From Prevotellaceae bacterium (GTDB taxonomy: Bacteria; Bacteroidota; Bacteroidia; Bacteroidales; Bacteroidaceae): a DNA stretch of 41,732 bases. The notes beneath the pieces are model-generated. The model saw nothing but the letters and a program-made list of their open reading frames with translations. It made no database searches and had not been told where the DNA came from. Every line of letters starts with the position of its first letter. Position 1 is the first letter of the stretch. This document shows positions 35,185-41,732 of the stretch, piece by piece. Both the position numbers and the translations under genes were made by a program. The DNA lies in NCBI GenBank assembly GCA_015257125.1, contig JABZKU010000021.1, positions 1 to 41,732 on the forward strand, given 5' to 3'.

Positions 35185-37353
35185 TCAGCACAGGCGCCAC
35201 ACCGTGGCGACGAGTACCGTGAGGACAATGCCCAGCGCCAAGGGCAGGAGGGCAGAGAGCGCTGTCCAGCGCCAAGAGCGCGTCTCCTTATAGATGGAGT
35301 AGAGCGTCGTCGAACACGGGTGGTGCAGCAGGCAGAAGAGCATGAGGTTCACCGCTGTGAGCAGATTCCAGCCGCCGGCCAGCAGGATGTCGCGCGTCTG
35401 TTCGTCGCTCCCCTCCATGAGTACGCCCGCCGTGCCGCCGTCGGCCTGTCCCAAGGCCATGAGGGTGAGCATCAAGATGGTGGGCACCACGATTTCGTTG
35501 GCCGGAATCGCCAGCACATAGGCCAGGAGAACCATGCCGTTGAGCCCCATGAACCACGCCGGCCCGTCGAGCCATTCGATCAGGTGCGCCGCAATCGAAG
35601 TGCCCCCCACCTCGATATTGCAGGTGAGCCAAATCACTGCGCCGGCGGGAGCTGCGAAGACCAAGGCGCGCCAGAGCACAATGAGGGTGCGGTCGATGAG
35701 CGAGGTGTAGAGCGTTTGCCAGAACTGCGGCGGACGATAGGGCGGCAATTCGAGGTGGAAGGTCGATACTTCGCCGCGCAACACCGTGCGCGACAGTGCC
35801 CACGACGAGGCGAACATGAGCAGAATGCCCAGCACCACCACGCCCATCACGGCTGTCACCGCCACCAGCGAACCATACTCGCGCGGAACGGCCGCCGCCA
35901 CGAAGAGTGTGGCCAAAAGGATCTGCGTCGGCCACCGCCCGTTGCAGAGCGAGAAGTTGTTGGTGAGGATGGCGATGAGGCGTTCGCGGTCGGAATCGAT
36001 GATGCGCGTGGCCACCACACCGGCGGCGTTGCAGCCGAAGCCCATGCTCATGGTGAGCGCCTGTTTGCCGTGCGCCCCCGACCGCCGGAAGAGTTCGTCG
36101 AGGTTGAACGCCACGCGCGGCAGGTAGCCGAAGTCTTCCAACAGCGTGAACAGGGGGAAGAACACCGCCATCGGGGGCAGCATCACCGCCACCACCCAAG
36201 CCGTGGTCAGATACATCCCGTCGACGAGCAGCCCCGTGAGCCATTCGGGCGAATGCGCCGCCTCAAACACCGAGCGCAGCGCCGGATGACCCCAACCCAC
36301 CAGCAGCGAGTCGAGCCAAGCCGAGGGATAGTTCGCCCCGATGATGGTGAACCAAAACACCAACGAGAGGAGGGCGAGCATGATGGGGAAGCCCCAAAAA
36401 CGATGCGTGAGGATGCGGTCGAGCTTCACGTCGAGGGGCAAGAGCCCTTCGCCGCCTTGACGGCGCACTACCGCGGCGCAGATTTCGCCCGCTTGGGCAT
36501 AGATCTGTTCCATCCAGCGGTCGTGGAAGTTGTGGCCGATGGCGAGGTGAATCTCGTCGGCCAGCGCGGTGAGTTCGGGCGTGGCGTAGGCGCGGCGCAC
36601 GCCTTCGTCGCGTTCCAAGAGGCGGGTGGCGATCCACTCGGCGTTCGACAGCGAGGGATGCGCTTGGCGCACCGCTTCGGTGAGCCGATCGACCTCAACG
36701 GCCGTGTCGGCCGGCAGATCGAAGCCGCGGGGCGGCCGGCACACGTACTCGCCTGTGGCCACAGCGCGCACCGCTTCGAGGAGTTCGCCGATGCCCTGAC
36801 CGATGCGCGCCGAAGCCCCCACCACCGGAATGCCCAGGCGGCGCGAGAGCGCGCGGAGGTCGATCTCGATGTGGTTGCGCGTGGCCTCATCGATGAGGTT
36901 GACGCACAGCACCGCGCGGTCGGTGATTTGCAGCACCTGCAACACCATGTTCATGTTGCGCTCCAAGCGCGTGGCGTCGGCCACCATCACCGTCACATCG
37001 GGCTGACCGAAGAGGATGAAGTCGCGGGCGATCTCCTCGTCTTCCGAGGTCGAGGCCAGCGAATAGGTGCCTGGTAGGTCGACGATGCGATAACTCTCGT
37101 CGCGGAAGTCGAAGAAGCCCTCGGCCTTGCCCACCGTCTTGCCCGGCCAGTTGCCGGTGTGCTGTTTCAACCCCGTCAGGCGGTTGAAAACGGTGCTCTT
37201 GCCCGTGTTCGGATTGCCGGCGAGCGCCACGACATAGCGCGTTTCGCCCCCCGTCTCGCCGTGGCGGCGCAGGGAGTGGAGCGAAGCGGTGGGACACGCG
37301 GCGCAGGCAGCGTGCGGAAGGGAGGCTGTGGAGGAAGAAGCGGAGTGTTTCAT
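35185..37353 (-). CDS. feoB: Ferrous iron transporter FeoB
   Basis: A 722-residue inner-membrane Fe2+ transporter. The N-terminal G-protein domain has G1 GNPNTGKST (residues 47-55), G2 region HTGNWPGKT, G3 DLPG (92-95) and G4 NLID (152-155). A helical guanine-dissociation-inhibitor-like domain follows, and then the membrane core with two gate regions. Length is normal. The first 30 residues are Ser/Ala-rich with CAAC, which is atypical but tolerable. The ATG overlaps the stop of the upstream DtxR-FeoA gene by 4 bp (ATGA), so the two are translationally coupled. Regulation by that upstream protein in response to iron is the natural reading. Confidence 0.96.
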   Translation of the reverse strand: MKHSASSSTASLPHAACAACPTASLHSLRRHGETGGETRYVVALAGNPNTGKSTVFNRLTGLKQHTGNWPGKTVGKAEGFFDFRDESYRIVDLPGTYSLASTSEDEEIARDFILFGQPDVTVMVADATRLERNMNMVLQVLQITDRAVLCVNLIDEATRNHIEIDLRALSRRLGIPVVGASARIGQGIGELLEAVRAVATGEYVCRPPRGFDLPADTAVEVDRLTEAVRQAHPSLSNAEWIATRLLERDEGVRRAYATPELTALADEIHLAIGHNFHDRWMEQIYAQAGEICAAVVRRQGGEGLLPLDVKLDRILTHRFWGFPIMLALLSLVFWFTIIGANYPSAWLDSLLVGWGHPALRSVFEAAHSPEWLTGLLVDGMYLTTAWVVAVMLPPMAVFFPLFTLLEDFGYLPRVAFNLDELFRRSGAHGKQALTMSMGFGCNAAGVVATRIIDSDRERLIAILTNNFSLCNGRWPTQILLATLFVAAAVPREYGSLVAVTAVMGVVVLGILLMFASSWALSRTVLRGEVSTFHLELPPYRPPQFWQTLYTSLIDRTLIVLWRALVFAAPAGAVIWLTCNIEVGGTSIAAHLIEWLDGPAWFMGLNGMVLLAYVLAIPANEIVVPTILMLTLMALGQADGGTAGVLMEGSDEQTRDILLAGGWNLLTAVNLMLFCLLHHPCSTTLYSIYKETRSWRWTALSALLPLALGIVLTVLVATVWRLC

Positions 37354-38324
37354 AGCGGAGTGACAATGATTTGGCGCGCCTGTTCGCGGCGCAACGCGAT
37401 GGCCGTGCCGCGTACCACATAGGCCACGGGGTTACCCAGCGGACTGCGCATGCCGACCGACACGCGCGAGCCGCGAACGAAACCGAGATCCATCAGTCGG
37501 CGGCGCAGCGCACCGCGACACGAGGGCGAAAGTCCCGCCACCACGGCGGTTTGTCCCTCGGCGAGCCGACTCATGCGGAAGGCATCGGCCGGCACCTCGG
37601 CGGCTTCGGCTTCGGTGAGCGCACGGGTGTCGATGGCCGCGAGGTCGGCGGCCGGCAGGGTGAAGCGTTCGCCCTCATAGTCGAAGACAAAGCGCGTGGC
37701 GTCGCAGAGCACCACCTGCACCACCGCGTCTTTGGCCAAACCTGTGGCGGCAATACGGGCAAAGCGCCGCGCGTCGTCGTCTTCGATGTGCACCACGCGC
37801 AGCAGCGCGCCGGCTTCGGCACACCGCCCGGGCGTTTCGTCGGACGACTCGGGGAGGGCGGGCAGCGCCAGCCCCGCGGTGGGGATGGGGTCGCCGTGCG
37901 GGTCGAAAAGGGGGTTGCCCAGGAGCGCCGCCATGCGCTCGCGTTCGCGCGCATCGAGACGGTGTTCCATGTGGTGGGCACGTTCGTGCCACTCTGAGGG
38001 CGCATAGCCCGAATGCTCGGCCAGATACTGTTCATAGATGCGGTGGGCGCGCATCAGCGCCAGTGCATCGCGCCGTCCTTTGGGGGTGAGGGTGACGGCA
38101 TCGGCCGTGACGGTGATGCGACCTTCGAGCACCAAGCGCCCCAGGGGCTGGGCGGCGGCGTTGCGGTCGAGACCGAGCCGGCGAAAGAGGGCATCCCACG
38201 CCGTGCGTGGGAGTTCGCTCCCCGCTTCGAGCAGGGCTTTGAGGAAATCTTCGGCGCGTTCGTTGCGACGGTCGTCTTGACGACGAACGAAGTAGCGGCG
38301 CAACCGGGCTAAGAGGGATTTCAT
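37350..38324 (-). CDS. DtxR-type metal regulator fused to FeoA
   Basis: The start at 38324 gives 324 residues. Residues about 20-90 form a winged helix (RITVTADAVTLTPKGRRDALAL). Residues 95-150 are the DtxR/MntR dimerisation and metal-binding domain with HERAHHMEHRL and GNPLFDPHGDPIP. Residues about 172-235 may be a first SH3-like fold, and 250-324 are a FeoA domain (GLSPSCRGALRRRLMDLGF ... REQARQIIV). It therefore combines an iron- or manganese-dependent repressor with the FeoA accessory subunit of the FeoB it is coupled to. Such fusions are known in the Bacteroidetes metal-dependent regulator family. It likely senses Fe2+ and represses its own operon; the promoter region has a palindrome. 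Confidence 0.9.
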   Translation of the reverse strand: MKSLLARLRRYFVRRQDDRRNERAEDFLKALLEAGSELPRTAWDALFRRLGLDRNAAAQPLGRLVLEGRITVTADAVTLTPKGRRDALALMRAHRIYEQYLAEHSGYAPSEWHERAHHMEHRLDARERERMAALLGNPLFDPHGDPIPTAGLALPALPESSDETPGRCAEAGALLRVVHIEDDDARRFARIAATGLAKDAVVQVVLCDATRFVFDYEGERFTLPAADLAAIDTRALTEAEAAEVPADAFRMSRLAEGQTAVVAGLSPSCRGALRRRLMDLGFVRGSRVSVGMRSPLGNPVAYVVRGTAIALRREQARQIIVTPL

Positions 38325-38583
38325 ACTCCGGAATCTGAGGGTGAGGGTGGGCACAGGCCGTGGCTTCCGTGCTTAGGCGGCCGGGCTGTGCCGAGCGGCG
38401 GCGCTGTCCGCGAGGGCGTGTCGCGCAAGTGGGCGTGCGCCCGACGGGACACCAACGTGGGGCGGCCGACCGCGAGCGAAAACTCCACCACTATGGCGAA
38501 AAACTGCACTGTTTTGGGACAAAAGTCGACAACTTTTCGCCCAAAGACCGCCGCCTTTCCCGCGGGTGGAATTCTCCTCTGCG

Positions 38584-38604
38584 CAAATATACACAAACTT
38601 TGTG
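38584..38604 (-). promoter_or_regulatory. Promoter -7 element and palindrome of the feo operon
   Basis: On the minus strand TATATTTG (complement of 38584-38591) is a perfect -7 element. Directly upstream, 38592-38604 reads CACAAACTTTGTG, a perfect 13-nt palindrome, ideally placed as an operator. The leader to the start codon would be about 260 nt, and that stretch (38325-38583) holds no gene I can support. Confidence 0.5.
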
Positions 38605-38739
38605 ACTTGTCGACCACGATGATTTGTAAAATTGGCATTCTTCGCAAAAACCTTGTGCCGTGCGCCTATCGAGTGCTCATCTCTGTTCAGCCGCCTGCCG
38701 TCGATGACCCGAAGGGGGCGCGAGACGAGGGACGAAGAT

Positions 38740-39573
38740 TCACCACGTCACCACGCGATCCACCAGTGCGCGTTGTTCGCCGCTCGACTGGCGGAGATAG
38801 ATGCGCGTGGTCTCGATGCTCTCGTGCCCCAAGAGGTCGGCCAGCAGACTCAAATCGGTGTGAACGGCCAAGAAGTTTTTGGCAAATCGGTGGCGGAAGG
38901 CGTGGGGGTGCACCAGGGCGGGATCGAGGTGCAGCCTTTGCGCCCAAACACGGAGCATGGCGCCGATGCCCCGCGGGGTGATGCAGCGGCCGCGGTAGTT
39001 GACAAAGAGCGGCCCGACGATCTCTGCGCCGCGTTGTGCGATCCACGCCAGCGCCTCGTTGCGTAGCGTGAGGGGGATGTAGATGCGCCGCTGTTTGTTG
39101 CCTTTGGTGTAGAGATCGACGAAGCCGCGGCGCACATGCTCGACGCGAAGTTGCACCAACTCGCTCACCCGCGCACCGGTGGCGGCGAGAAAGCGCACCA
39201 CGAAGTGCCAACGCAGTTCGCCGCGTTCCCGAAGGCTGCGTGAGAGATAGAGGTAGTCGGCTTGGCTGATGACGTTCTCCACGAACGAGCGCCGCCCGAG
39301 GCGCACGCCTTTGAGCCGCCATTGTGGCCGCCGCAGCGCGAGGAGCCAACGATTGATGGCCATCACGCGCTGATTCACGGTCTTGGGCGAATAGTGTTCC
39401 ATCAGGGTGCTGCGATGCCGGAGCAGATTCTCCTTGTTGAGCGCAGGGAAGCGCGCCAAGAAGTCGCGCACCGCCTTGACATAGGCGCGCACGGTGTTGG
39501 GGGCGAGGTTGTCGTCGATGAGACTTTGCTCAAATGCCGGCAGACTGGCATGGGGATCGATGTTCTTGCGCAT
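38740..39573 (-). CDS. Tyrosine recombinase (Xer-like), probable invertase
   Basis: The start at 39573 gives 277 residues; an ATG at 39648 would extend into the inverted repeat and is unlikely. The SAM-like N-terminal core-binding domain (residues 10-85) is followed by a catalytic domain with the full set: Arg135 (GARVSEL), Lys157 (YTKGNKQR), His224-x-x-Arg227 (HAFRHRF), His250 (LGHES) and Tyr259 (TRIYL). It is a complete site-specific recombinase. Its start lies 70 bp from one of two 31-bp inverted repeats flanking a DNA methylase cassette pair, and such adjacent recombinases invert R-M specificity segments in Bacteroidales. Chromosome-dimer resolution (XerC/D) is a weaker alternative. Confidence 0.9.
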   Translation of the reverse strand: MRKNIDPHASLPAFEQSLIDDNLAPNTVRAYVKAVRDFLARFPALNKENLLRHRSTLMEHYSPKTVNQRVMAINRWLLALRRPQWRLKGVRLGRRSFVENVISQADYLYLSRSLRERGELRWHFVVRFLAATGARVSELVQLRVEHVRRGFVDLYTKGNKQRRIYIPLTLRNEALAWIAQRGAEIVGPLFVNYRGRCITPRGIGAMLRVWAQRLHLDPALVHPHAFRHRFAKNFLAVHTDLSLLADLLGHESIETTRIYLRQSSGEQRALVDRVVTW

Positions 39574-39575
39574 AA

Positions 39576-40688
39576 GTGTTGAGATTTGAAGAGATGTTCC
39601 GATCGGCAAGTTACGGCTTTTTCCCAAAATGCTTCGGTTCCCACGCAATTATCGGTAACCCGCCCTATCAAGTGGTGGTGGCACAAAAGGAAACGGCCAA
39701 TGGGCAGAAAGCTGTGGTTAATGTTTTTCATTACTTCCAAATGCTCTCCGATCAATTACAGCCGCGCTACTCTTCTCTAATCTACCCCGCTGTGCGTTGG
39801 ATACACCGTTCTGGGAAAGGGCTGGTCGAGTTTGGATTGAAACAAATCAACGACCCGCATTTGGCGCGCTTGCATTTCTATCCCAACTCCAATGAAGTGT
39901 TTCGAGAAGTGGGTATCGCCGACGGGCTTTCCGTTGTTTTCAAAGATAGAGAGAAGCAAAAAGCAGGATTCGACTACCTCTATACCAAAAACGGGGTAAC
40001 GACCGCCACGCATGCCGATGCACCGGACGAAAATATGCTTGTGCTCGACCCCGAGGCCGTAACTCTCGGCGAGAATATACAGCACATCACTGCACAACGC
40101 TTTGCCTTTCTACATGATGCTGTGCTTCCTCGTAGCCTGTTTTCCATCGAAAGTAATTTTGTGGAGAACCATCCCGACAAAGTGCGCCCCTATCGAAAGG
40201 GGGAAGCCCTTGCTGCCGATGAAATCAAACTCCTCACGAATGACAAAGCGGGAAAAGCCGGCCGCGCACGCTGGTATGTGGCCAAAGAAGAGGTTGTCAC
40301 CACAGGAAAGGAACATTTGCGCCGCTGGAAGGTGGTGGTATCGAGCGCAAACGCGGGTGGTCAGAAACGAAGTAACCAACTCGAAGTGCTCGACGACCGC
40401 AGTGCTTTCGGACGATCGCGCGTGGCGCTCAAGACTTTCGCCACCGAACGCGAAGCACGTAACTTCTTTGCTTACTGCCAAACCGATTTCGTACGCTACA
40501 CTTTCCTACTCACAGACGAAAGTCTGAGTTCGCTCGCTAAAATGGTGCCGGATCTGCTCGACTATACAGACGGTAATGGCATCATCGACTATGCCGGCGA
40601 CGTGAATGCCCAACTTTATGCCCTCTTCGGCATTGATTCCTCGATGCAAAGGCTCATCGCTCGCACGTTAGACGGGAATCAATCATAA
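39576..40688 (+). CDS. Silent alternative C-terminal cassette of DNA methylase
   Basis: The frame is open from an ATG at 39576, but protein-like sequence begins only at the inverted repeat (39643) with AIIGNPPYQV, the NPPY motif of adenine-N6 methylases. What follows is the C-terminal half of an Eco57I-like enzyme, about 345 residues, with YPAVRWIHRSGKGLVEF aligning to IPAKWYNGGKGLDAF in the opposite cassette, and a later LEVLDDRSAFGRSRV..FATEREARNFFAYCQT region. No methylase N-terminal domain precedes it, so it should be silent in this orientation and become the expressed C-terminus after inversion. This half usually holds the target-recognition domain. Confidence 0.8.
   Translation: MLRFEEMFRSASYGFFPKCFGSHAIIGNPPYQVVVAQKETANGQKAVVNVFHYFQMLSDQLQPRYSSLIYPAVRWIHRSGKGLVEFGLKQINDPHLARLHFYPNSNEVFREVGIADGLSVVFKDREKQKAGFDYLYTKNGVTTATHADAPDENMLVLDPEAVTLGENIQHITAQRFAFLHDAVLPRSLFSIESNFVENHPDKVRPYRKGEALAADEIKLLTNDKAGKAGRARWYVAKEEVVTTGKEHLRRWKVVVSSANAGGQKRSNQLEVLDDRSAFGRSRVALKTFATEREARNFFAYCQTDFVRYTFLLTDESLSSLAKMVPDLLDYTDGNGIIDYAGDVNAQLYALFGIDSSMQRLIARTLDGNQS
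39643..39673 (+). repeat. Left 31-bp inverted repeat of the invertible segment
   Basis: Identical over 31 bp to the reverse complement of 41655-41685. It encodes AIIGNPPYQ in the plus-strand cassette. It is the likely crossover site of the neighbouring recombinase. Confidence 0.95.
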
Positions 40689-40726
40689 AACAACGGCGCA
40701 CCACTCGTTTGTGGTGCGCCGTTGTT
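40689..40726. terminator. Bidirectional terminator between converging cassettes
   Basis: A perfect 16-bp stem (40689-40704 with 40711-40726) with a 6-nt loop lies right after the plus-strand cassette stop and 15 bp before the minus-strand stop. Being symmetric, it ends the active transcript in either orientation of the invertible segment. Confidence 0.9.
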
Positions 40727-40741
40727 CATTGCTATTGCGTG

Positions 40742-41732
40742 TTACATTGCTTTGGTTGTTCTTTCTATATAGTCGATCTCGTCCGCAGTTAGACTATACT
40801 TTGCATAGAGATCGGCATCTGTCCAAGGATGTGTGAAATCCTGGACGGGGACAAATCGGAAGTTTGTGCGTGATAGCTGTTGCGTGCTCGTAATCATCGA
40901 TATTAAACAGCGTACAAACCTTGTCTTTATGTAGTTGTAGAAATTCAGCGCTTCATTCTTCGTGTCAAATGTAGCCAACAATAGATACGTTTCTGCGCAG
41001 ACAGTGTTGGGTTCAAGTATTTCAAGCGTTGAAATAATGCGTTTTTGACCGCTTTTGTCTGCTTTACCGGCATGTTCAACTGTTAAACGAGAAGTTATCA
41101 CCTTCCATTTCTCTATTAGATTGGTATTTACATCTACCAAATCACTTTGGAAAGCGCCTATGCCCCCATTGTAGCGAAGTTTTATGTTGCCTGATGATGT
41201 TGGCCTCGCATTCGTAGGCAAACCAAACGGTTTACGTGGATAGATCGTGAGAAATGATGACGTTAACTTCTTGATTTTCTCGAGAATCGTGATTGCTTTA
41301 ACATGGCGAATAAAGACATTCTCGGCATCAAGTCTGCGCTGAGTAATGATTCTTTCGCCCAGTTGTTGTGTTGTTACCCTGCATAAACCATTATGATCCG
41401 CATCACGTAGGAAATAGCAAATTCCTCCCGCAATATCAACGGTCGGGAAACAATCATGTCCATCAATATAATCGAATAGACAGGCTAAATGTTTGTCAGA
41501 AAGCATTTCCTTACGGAAAGCATCAAGGCCTTTGCCACCATTATACCATTTGGCTGGTATGATCATGGAGAGGTACTTCGGATTTAAGGACTTGGCCAAG
41601 CCGACAAACCGATTATATACCGGAACTGCACTTGCCGCATTGCCCCCATCCAGGACTTGATAGGGCGGGTTACCGATAATTGCGTCTATCTTCATTTCTT
41701 TTTTATCGTTTAGTCCCCAAAATCCTTTGGCA
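40742..41732 (-). CDS. Eco57I-like DNA methylase/R-M enzyme, C-terminal part, 5' end outside
   Basis: The frame reads from the right edge (AKGFWGLNDKKEMKIDAIIGNPPYQV) without a stop, so the ATG at 41695 is internal and the N-terminal part lies outside the window. The visible part carries the NPPY catalytic motif of adenine-N6 methylases, MIIPAKWYNGGKGLDAF, FPTVDIAGGICYFL and a C-terminal target-recognition-like region (FDTKNEALNFYNYIKTRFVR). This pattern is typical of Eco57I-type methylase domains in type IIG or large single-chain R-M enzymes. It is the expressed cassette in the present orientation. Which R-M type and whether a nuclease domain is present cannot be judged from here. Confidence 0.85.
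   Translation of the reverse strand, partial: AKGFWGLNDKKEMKIDAIIGNPPYQVLDGGNAASAVPVYNRFVGLAKSLNPKYLSMIIPAKWYNGGKGLDAFRKEMLSDKHLACLFDYIDGHDCFPTVDIAGGICYFLRDADHNGLCRVTTQQLGERIITQRRLDAENVFIRHVKAITILEKIKKLTSSFLTIYPRKPFGLPTNARPTSSGNIKLRYNGGIGAFQSDLVDVNTNLIEKWKVITSRLTVEHAGKADKSGQKRIISTLEILEPNTVCAETYLLLATFDTKNEALNFYNYIKTRFVRCLISMITSTQQLSRTNFRFVPVQDFTHPWTDADLYAKYSLTADEIDYIERTTKAM
41655..41685 (-). repeat. Right 31-bp inverted repeat of the invertible segment
   Basis: Reverse complement of 39643-39673, perfect over 31 bp. It encodes AIIGNPPYQ in the expressed methylase frame, so recombination anywhere inside it keeps the reading frame. Confidence 0.95.

Larger units (their letters stand above)
39643..41685. 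other. Invertible segment carrying two methylase C-termini
   Basis: The roughly 2.04-kb segment is bounded by the two 31-bp inverted repeats and contains two converging C-terminal cassettes separated by a bidirectional terminator. Because both repeats are read in the same codon frame, inversion would fuse the other cassette to the N-terminal part lying right of the window, giving a second enzyme specificity. The recombinase gene is just outside on the left. Confidence 0.85.

Noticed and set aside
35113..37077. 654-residue plus-strand frame opposite feoB
   Set aside because: His/Arg/Glu-rich antisense shadow of feoB, whose motifs are unmistakable on the minus strand.
39601..39732. Similar CCCAAAAT-CTT words outside both inverted repeats (39623-39632 and near 41715-41727)
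   Set aside because: Short, imperfect and in the wrong relative orientation to extend the inverted repeats; probably chance.

Overview
The window looks like a chromosomal segment of a GC-rich member of the Bacteroidales (Prevotellaceae/Porphyromonadaceae-like). The evidence is a Mfa/Fim-type fimbrial operon with DUF3575 and DUF3868 genes, proteins ending in type IX secretion (T9SS)-like tails, a SusC-like Gly-tailed beta-barrel protein, lipoprotein signal peptides, near absence of Shine-Dalgarno sites, and repeated TAnnTTTG -7 promoter elements. I cannot name the species. No rRNA, tRNA, CRISPR array or IS element was seen.

Layout: (1) 1-1209 has no convincing gene; a canonical promoter at 560-592 starts a leader of about 600 nt. 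(2) 1210-13776 (+) is a surface fimbria operon: DUF3575 protein, DUF3868/OmpA-like protein, long major fimbrilin (Mfa1 type), FimB/Mfa2-type anchor lipoprotein, three further fimbrillin-like lipoproteins, and a 1065-residue LRR protein with a T9SS-like tail. A strong terminator directly after the major fimbrilin probably sets subunit stoichiometry. (3) 14072-15349 (+) is a single-domain malic enzyme. (4) 15736-17206 (+) is a SatD-family/DUF3307 pair in AT-richer DNA, bracketed by two almost identical 47-nt palindromic terminators. (5) 17430-18687 (-) holds two tiny membrane proteins and the arginine repressor ArgR; a degenerate 8-bp tandem repeat abuts the argR stop. (6) 19126-25905 (-) is one 2259-residue secreted protein of repeated beta-sandwich (SprB/Ig-like) modules. 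(7) 26825-30004 (-) is a TonB-receptor-like outer-membrane beta-barrel protein.

(8) 30286-32388 (+) is an AAA/ABC-type ATPase plus a DUF4435 (TOPRIM-like) protein, the same pairing as the PARIS anti-phage system. (9) 32552-34721 (-) is a small acidic protein and a 604-residue secreted protein with a T9SS-like tail. (10) 35185-38324 (-) is an iron-uptake operon: a DtxR-type regulator fused to FeoA, translationally coupled to FeoB, with a perfect 13-nt palindrome beside its promoter. (11) 38740-41732 is a tyrosine recombinase next to a roughly 2-kb invertible segment. Two 31-bp inverted repeats, both encoding the NPPY methylase motif, flank two converging alternative C-terminal (target-recognition) cassettes of an Eco57I-like DNA methylase/R-M enzyme whose N-terminus lies beyond the right edge.

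The strongest 'system' signal is the phase-variable R-M switch in (11): inversion would exchange one specificity half for the other in frame. Second are the PARIS-like pair and the SatD-DUF3307 module. All functional statements are from sequence reading only; no database search was run.
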